Translations under genes and position numbers: made by a program | Origin: Candidatus Poseidoniaceae archaeon | GTDB lineage: Archaea; Thermoplasmatota; Poseidoniia; Poseidoniales; Poseidoniaceae | Assembly (NCBI GenBank): GCA_022425585.1 | Contig: JAKMFF010000014.1 | Location: 1-10,402 of the forward strand | Direction of reading: 5' to 3' | DNA: 10,402 nt | Part shown: positions 6,593 through 10,402 of the stretch, in pieces | Numbering within the stretch: position 1 is the stretch's first letter | Layout: each line of letters opens with the position of its first letter | The notes under the pieces: generated by a model | What the model was told of the DNA's origin: nothing | Database searches by the model: none | Seen by the model: only the letters and a program-made list of their open reading frames with translations

Positions 6593-6607
6593 TAACATTA
6601 AGTGTAA
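6593..6607 (-). promoter_or_regulatory. Putative HxlR operator, copy 2 (CD36-like promoter side)
   Basis: Read on the minus strand this is TTACACTTAATGTTA, an imperfect dyad sharing TTACACTTARTG with copy 1. It lies between the TATA-like box and the predicted transcription start of the CD36-like gene, where a bound protein would be expected to block initiation. Confidence 0.5.
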
Positions 6608-6621
6608 TCTTTAACACCTTG

Positions 6622-9417
6622 ATGTTTGTACAAGAAAATATGAGTATGCTATCTAATAGTAAAGTAATGCTTGGTGCCGCCTTGGCATTTTTGATTTTGA
6701 GTGCCCCACTGTCTGTGTTATCCACAGGCGCTGTAGAAGACGCCGTAGACGAGAATTTTGAAACATTCCCGACCGATACTGCCTGTGCAAATGATGATTG
6801 TACAGAAGCAGAAGCAGATTGGGCAACAGATACCGGTGAGCGTAGTTATTACGCTTGGAATTTAACTAATCCTGGTGCAGCAGAACCAGTGTATGAACAG
6901 GTAGGTCCGTTTGATTACGACATTACCTATACACGAGAAATAATTGATTTCAATAAATCTGCTGGTACCATGACATACAGCGAATCTAAAGTGTACACCT
7001 GTGCTGAAGATACAGCAACACCTTGTGACACCGAAGTTACTACAACTAACATTCCGTTCCAGCCACAAGTAGTTGGAGCAACTGGTTTAGCCATTGATGG
7101 CATAATGAGCCTTACCAAGGCTGGATTCGCTGCTGGTGCCATTAACAACGAGATGACTTCATTTAGTGCTGGTAAAGCCACTGCAGAAGGTCTTGCAACC
7201 ACTTACGGGGGCATCCAAATGGGCGTGCAAGCCGACGGTACCATGGGAGATCCTGTAGACGCAGGATCTGCATCCTCAACAATCGCCAATGGTTGGTACT
7301 CTACCGGTGCTACCGATCCTCTAGGACCCGTTCCTCTAGGATGGGTTGAGTTTTGTATGTATGTTGGTGGATTAGATTCTTGTGATGATTACAACAACAG
7401 CGCAAAGTCTGATGCCGCTTTCACCAATTTGTCATATGCGTTTGATTCTGCTATGATGAAGGATGCTAATGGAGATTTGACAGATGATGATGTTTCATTA
7501 ACCGGAATGGTCGGTGTTATGGCTCTGGCTGGTCACTGTGATGCCTTTCCAACTGCATCCTACGCAGAAATAATGGCTGATGCAGCAAATGGTTTCGCCA
7601 ATGTAGGAACTATGCAAAGAGCCAATATTTGGGGTTTTACTGCAATGGCTGATGAAACAACTCCTGACTTTAACACAACAATCTCTAGAGACTACGCAAT
7701 TTGCTATGGCGTTGGCGGAACATTCTTCATGATTCATGGCGGTGGCGATGACGACTGGTTTGCTTCTCTTGATGCAGTAAATGCCTCTACTCGTATGATG
7801 AACTATCTCGGAGTAGACATTGATAATGCAGTAGCAATGAATCTATTGTTTGGCGGTCAAGGCGATGCAGTACCAACTGGTCTGCTAGCAACCAATGTAG
7901 TTGCTGATGAATCAGCAACAGCATTCGGTGTTGCAACATTCATTGGTATGGATGCAGCTACTGCCATGACCACATACGGACTAGATATGGCACAATATGG
8001 TGCAATTGCCACATGGGTTGGCGGCTGGTTAACCAGTCAAACAGCCCTTCCAATGGTGCTACTTGGTGGTACAGGAACGATCACTGCTGAAGAGTTCGTC
8101 AACGTAACCCTTGGTGGCGTAGACCCAGTTAACGGTGGCTACCTAACCTACAGCCTGAACTTGGGTGGCGCATGGGGAACACCATTCATGCCGGATTCTC
8201 CTCAAGGCACTCCAGTATCTGTTAACGCATCAACTGCCGGAAATTTACTATATGGACCACTTGGTATTACCACAACAAATGGTGCTGGATTATTCCTTTA
8301 TGGTGAATTATTCGGGCAAACTCCACCAGTAAATCTGCAGACAATGGCGCCAGGTGCACCAATGACTTGGAATGAAACCACAGTTAGTATGATTTACGAT
8401 ATTGATGCTAATGCTGCAGCGGCTCTGAGAGTTCTCGTGAGAGATGCAGTATACGGCGACTTTGTCCCGGATTTCTTGCTGGGCTTCGGTAGCGAAGGTC
8501 CTTACAAGACTCAAACAGTTAACGAGTGGTTATTCGGTTGGAGAGACCCAGTAAGTGCTTTTGTTGCTGGCGATATTACTGATGCAACACTCGGTTGGTC
8601 CAAATTGGAAACCAATCTGACCTACTATGGTTCAGAAAACTTATCTACCGGACCAGCCACAACTTACACAATTTGCACCGGTCACAATTCTGACTGCGAT
8701 AAGGGTGAGACAATCCTTGAGGACGGTTCAAACGAGTTATCATGGCACAACACCGAAATGATGATGGCTACCTTTGGCCTAATTGGTGTTGAGACTTTGA
8801 ATGAAACAACTGGTGGATTCCTAACCGGCGATGGTGACAAAGTCGATGCTGGTGGCTATGCGATTACCGCAGTGACCTGTTCAGGAACCAGCGAAGTCAA
8901 GGGCATTCCAGTTGATGACTGTACTGCAAGTGTTGACCCAACAACCAGGCCAATTACTGCCAAGTTGCTCAAGAGTTTCACAATTGTTGATGCAATGACT
9001 CCGGCTCTACCAATTTACTTTGGTACAGAAATCAACATGCAAGCAGAACAACTGTCTGGATTGGTTATTGCGGGAGATTCAACCTCGACATTTTACACAG
9101 ATATGAGGGACGAATTTGATAGAGGTACAGCACCACAAATGTCTGATCTTCAACCATTATTCCGAATCGTACAATCTTCCGAGATTGCTGATGATGATGC
9201 AGAAGATATGGAAAGTTCAATTGTAACCAATCAGAAAGCTTTGTCCTATTGGACAAACTTCGATGTTCCAACAGATTACGTTGCTCTACTGCTATATCTT
9301 GGTGCACTAACTTGTTTGGTACTTGGAGTCATTGCTCTTGGTAACGAAGAAGAAGATGCTAAGGATTACTCAACAGAAGCCACCGAAGAGGCTACTGAAG
9401 AAGCAGCAACAGAGTGA
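6622..9417 (+). CDS. CD36/LIMP-2/SR-B-like surface receptor with large insertion
   Basis: A 931-residue membrane-anchored ectodomain protein that I place in the CD36 scavenger-receptor family. The topology matches: one helix near each end (about 15-36 and 885-907), a large outside domain, and short inside tails. Blocks appear in family order. First comes Y-Y-A-W-N-L-T-N-P (76-84), then V-G-P-F-D-Y (94-99) and M-T-Y-S-E-S-K-V-Y-T (117-126). Next are T-V-N-E-W-L-F-G-W-R-D-P (632-643) and E-L-S-W-H-N (705-710). Last is P-L-F-R-I-V (845-850) with a D-D-A-E-D-M stretch close to the second helix. Animal members are about 470-550 residues; residues 150-630 here contain an insertion of roughly 400, Gly/Ala-rich. 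Twelve outside cysteines fall in close pairs (55/60, 127/135, 245/254, 306/361, 685/692, 753/767), and 12 N-glycosylation sequons are present. The tail is acidic, with A-T-E-E repeats. Family members bind or channel lipids; the ligand here is unknown. ATG 6622 follows the promoter; a TTG at 6619 and ATGs at 6640 and 6646 are alternatives. Confidence 0.78.
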   Translation: MFVQENMSMLSNSKVMLGAALAFLILSAPLSVLSTGAVEDAVDENFETFPTDTACANDDCTEAEADWATDTGERSYYAWNLTNPGAAEPVYEQVGPFDYDITYTREIIDFNKSAGTMTYSESKVYTCAEDTATPCDTEVTTTNIPFQPQVVGATGLAIDGIMSLTKAGFAAGAINNEMTSFSAGKATAEGLATTYGGIQMGVQADGTMGDPVDAGSASSTIANGWYSTGATDPLGPVPLGWVEFCMYVGGLDSCDDYNNSAKSDAAFTNLSYAFDSAMMKDANGDLTDDDVSLTGMVGVMALAGHCDAFPTASYAEIMADAANGFANVGTMQRANIWGFTAMADETTPDFNTTISRDYAICYGVGGTFFMIHGGGDDDWFASLDAVNASTRMMNYLGVDIDNAVAMNLLFGGQGDAVPTGLLATNVVADESATAFGVATFIGMDAATAMTTYGLDMAQYGAIATWVGGWLTSQTALPMVLLGGTGTITAEEFVNVTLGGVDPVNGGYLTYSLNLGGAWGTPFMPDSPQGTPVSVNASTAGNLLYGPLGITTTNGAGLFLYGELFGQTPPVNLQTMAPGAPMTWNETTVSMIYDIDANAAAALRVLVRDAVYGDFVPDFLLGFGSEGPYKTQTVNEWLFGWRDPVSAFVAGDITDATLGWSKLETNLTYYGSENLSTGPATTYTICTGHNSDCDKGETILEDGSNELSWHNTEMMMATFGLIGVETLNETTGGFLTGDGDKVDAGGYAITAVTCSGTSEVKGIPVDDCTASVDPTTRPITAKLLKSFTIVDAMTPALPIYFGTEINMQAEQLSGLVIAGDSTSTFYTDMRDEFDRGTAPQMSDLQPLFRIVQSSEIADDDAEDMESSIVTNQKALSYWTNFDVPTDYVALLLYLGALTCLVLGVIALGNEEEDAKDYSTEATEEATEEAATE

Positions 9418-9434
9418 ATAATCGCTCAGTGAAA

Positions 9435-9454
9435 CTCATCTTTGAAAAGATGAG
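9435..9454 (+). repeat. Perfect hairpin between the CD36-like and glycosyltransferase genes
   Basis: CTCATCTTT (9435-9443) and AAAGATGAG (9446-9454) are perfect complements around a two-base gap; as RNA this would be an 8-pair stem with a TGAA loop. It begins 17 bases after the CD36-like stop. No T-tract follows, so it is not a standard terminator. It would bury the in-frame ATG at 9450 and leave the ATG at 9471 free. Confidence 0.6.
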
Positions 9455-9470
9455 GCCTGCTGGTGTGGCT

Positions 9471-10402
9471 ATGGCCAAGCGAGTTCTCCTAGTTAGAGGC
9501 GGCTCGCTTGGTCGTAATACTGGGCTTGGTGCAGCACATCATAACCTAGTAGATATGTTGAATTCAGGGCAAATCGAAGGCTGGGAACTTGCCGGACAGT
9601 GCGAATATCCTTTGAGCAAAATTAGTAACCCATTTTCTCGTTTATGGAATCGCTGGATTTCCCACCCAAGAAGGGTGGCAAAAATCGCTAAGCAACTTGT
9701 TGCCCAAGGAAAATGTGATCTTGTCCATATTACCGACCAAGAGCAATCTCACCTTGTTCCAAGTAACTGTGGAGTGCCAGTCACAATAACGGTCCATGAT
9801 TTGTTTCATTTGTTCCCACAGCACCTCCAAATTGGTGATGACAGTATCGAAGTTGGCGATACTAAACCAGGCTTGTTGCGTCGCAAGGATTTGAAAAAAC
9901 TGCAACATGGCCTCTCGAAAGCGGATTTCCTAATGTGTAACTCACGACATACACACCAAGCATCTAAGGATAATTTTTCCAAGGTTCCTTCTGTTTGTAT
10001 TCCAATGGGTATTGATGTTGCTAAGTATCATCCAGATAATCAGCAACTAGAGGATATTGCCATGCCAGCTGCGTGTAATTTGCTGATTGTTGGTAGTAAC
10101 GACCCAAGAAAGCGAATGAAATTTCTCTGTCAAGTAATTGGTAATTTACCGGACAATGTAAAACATCAGGTTCACATTCATCACGTTGGCAATGGTGCAA
10201 GTAACTCAGGCTTGCCTCCAATAATGGAGATTGCTAAACAAAACGGCATCGACAATTGGACCCAGCATGGTTCATCGGTATCAGATGAGTACTTGATGAC
10301 GCTTAGAATGAGGTGTGAAGCGTTACTATTCCCGTCTGTCAGTGAAGGCTTTGGCTATCCACCAATAGAATCTATGGCAGCAGGAATGAAAGTAATCTGT
10401 GC
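9471..10402 (+). CDS. GT4-like glycosyltransferase, 3' end beyond the window
   Basis: The first 310 codons of a GT-B fold glycosyltransferase resembling family GT4; the C-terminus is cut by the window. The N-terminal domain opens R-V-L-L-V-R-G-G-S-L-G-R-N-T-G (4-18), a glycine-rich acceptor loop, and contains V-T-I-T-V-H-D-L (104-111) and C-N-S-R-H-T (156-161). I-P-M-G-I-D-V (177-183) marks the crossover to the donor domain, which holds L-L-I-V-G-S-N-D-P-R-K-R (204-215) and the donor-binding E-G-F-G-Y-P-P-I-E (292-300), the E-x7-E motif. Such enzymes transfer a sugar from a nucleotide-sugar to a glycan or lipid; the substrate is not readable. ATG 9471 is preferred because an in-frame ATG at 9450 lies in a hairpin; a GTG at 9414 overlaps the upstream stop. 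The 53-base gap suggests cotranscription with the CD36-like gene. Confidence 0.88.
   Translation, partial: MAKRVLLVRGGSLGRNTGLGAAHHNLVDMLNSGQIEGWELAGQCEYPLSKISNPFSRLWNRWISHPRRVAKIAKQLVAQGKCDLVHITDQEQSHLVPSNCGVPVTITVHDLFHLFPQHLQIGDDSIEVGDTKPGLLRRKDLKKLQHGLSKADFLMCNSRHTHQASKDNFSKVPSVCIPMGIDVAKYHPDNQQLEDIAMPAACNLLIVGSNDPRKRMKFLCQVIGNLPDNVKHQVHIHHVGNGASNSGLPPIMEIAKQNGIDNWTQHGSSVSDEYLMTLRMRCEALLFPSVSEGFGYPPIESMAAGMKVIC

Larger units (their letters stand above)
6478..6621. promoter_or_regulatory. Divergent control region, HxlR gene / CD36-like gene
   Basis: A 144-base gap with back-to-back promoters. Toward the right, TTTATAA at 6580-6586 precedes the ATG at 6622. Toward the left, a minus-strand TGTAAAAAAG (6520-6511) precedes the ATG at 6477 at a similar distance. 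Both would give leaders of roughly 10 bases and no Shine-Dalgarno site. Two opposite-facing copies of a 15-base dyad sit one by each promoter and are listed separately. Confidence 0.65.

Noticed and set aside
6862..7202. Antisense open frames inside the CD36-like gene (also at 7498-7737, 8308-8514 and 9065-9307)
   Set aside because: They are shadows of a long, well-supported coding frame and have no features of their own.
6622..9417. S-layer or generic adhesin as an alternative call for the large surface protein
   Set aside because: A helix near each end and the ordered CD36-type blocks at both ends of the ectodomain fit CD36 better; no Ig-like, PKD or other adhesin repeats are visible.
9642..9908. 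Antisense open frames inside the glycosyltransferase gene (also 10021-10221)
   Set aside because: The plus-strand frame carries clear GT-B motifs across the same bases.
1..10402. CRISPR arrays, tRNA or rRNA genes, insertion sequences, integrases
   Set aside because: No regularly spaced repeats, no cloverleaf-like or rRNA-like segments, and no transposase or integrase motifs were seen on either strand.

Overview
The window looks like a piece of an archaeal genome, most likely a planktonic Thermoplasmatota of the Marine Group II/III (Poseidoniales-like) type. The signs are short archaeal-style promoters with TATA-like boxes close to start codons, mostly without Shine-Dalgarno sites; two lipoproteins with the [T/S]GCLG lipobox context; several double winged-helix regulators; and a very large surface protein anchored at both ends. 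This assignment is inferred from gene style. There is no rRNA or tRNA gene in the window to confirm it.

Left block (about 200-3000, plus strand): an envelope-oriented group. It holds a DUF805 membrane protein, a small secreted lipoprotein whose ribosome site lies inside the end of the DUF805 gene, an SGNH-hydrolase-like lipoprotein with its own probably leaderless promoter, and a CPBP-family intramembrane protease. The protease follows in the same frame right after the lipoprotein's TAG stop and has no ordinary start codon.

Middle block (3047-6477, minus strand): read right to left, an HxlR-type regulator, a double winged-helix protein with a Gly/Ala-rich hydrophobic N-terminus, a larger double winged-helix regulator, and a tRNA-dihydrouridine synthase. 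It converges on the protease gene at about 3000-3047.

Right block (6622-10402, plus strand): transcribed divergently from the HxlR gene. The first gene encodes a 931-residue protein that I read as an archaeal member of the CD36/LIMP-2/SR-B scavenger-receptor family. It has a membrane helix at each end, the N-terminal CD36 signature block, the internal 'W-G-[YW]-x-D-P' block, the membrane-proximal C-terminal block in the right order, and a central insertion that roughly doubles the usual family length. A hairpin and then a GT4-like glycosyltransferase, cut by the window edge, follow.

The most interesting signal is the CD36-like gene together with its control region. The 144-bp gap shared with the HxlR gene carries two copies of a 15-bp dyad (core TTACACTTARTG) in opposite orientation, one by each promoter. 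This suggests that the HxlR protein controls both itself and the CD36-like gene.
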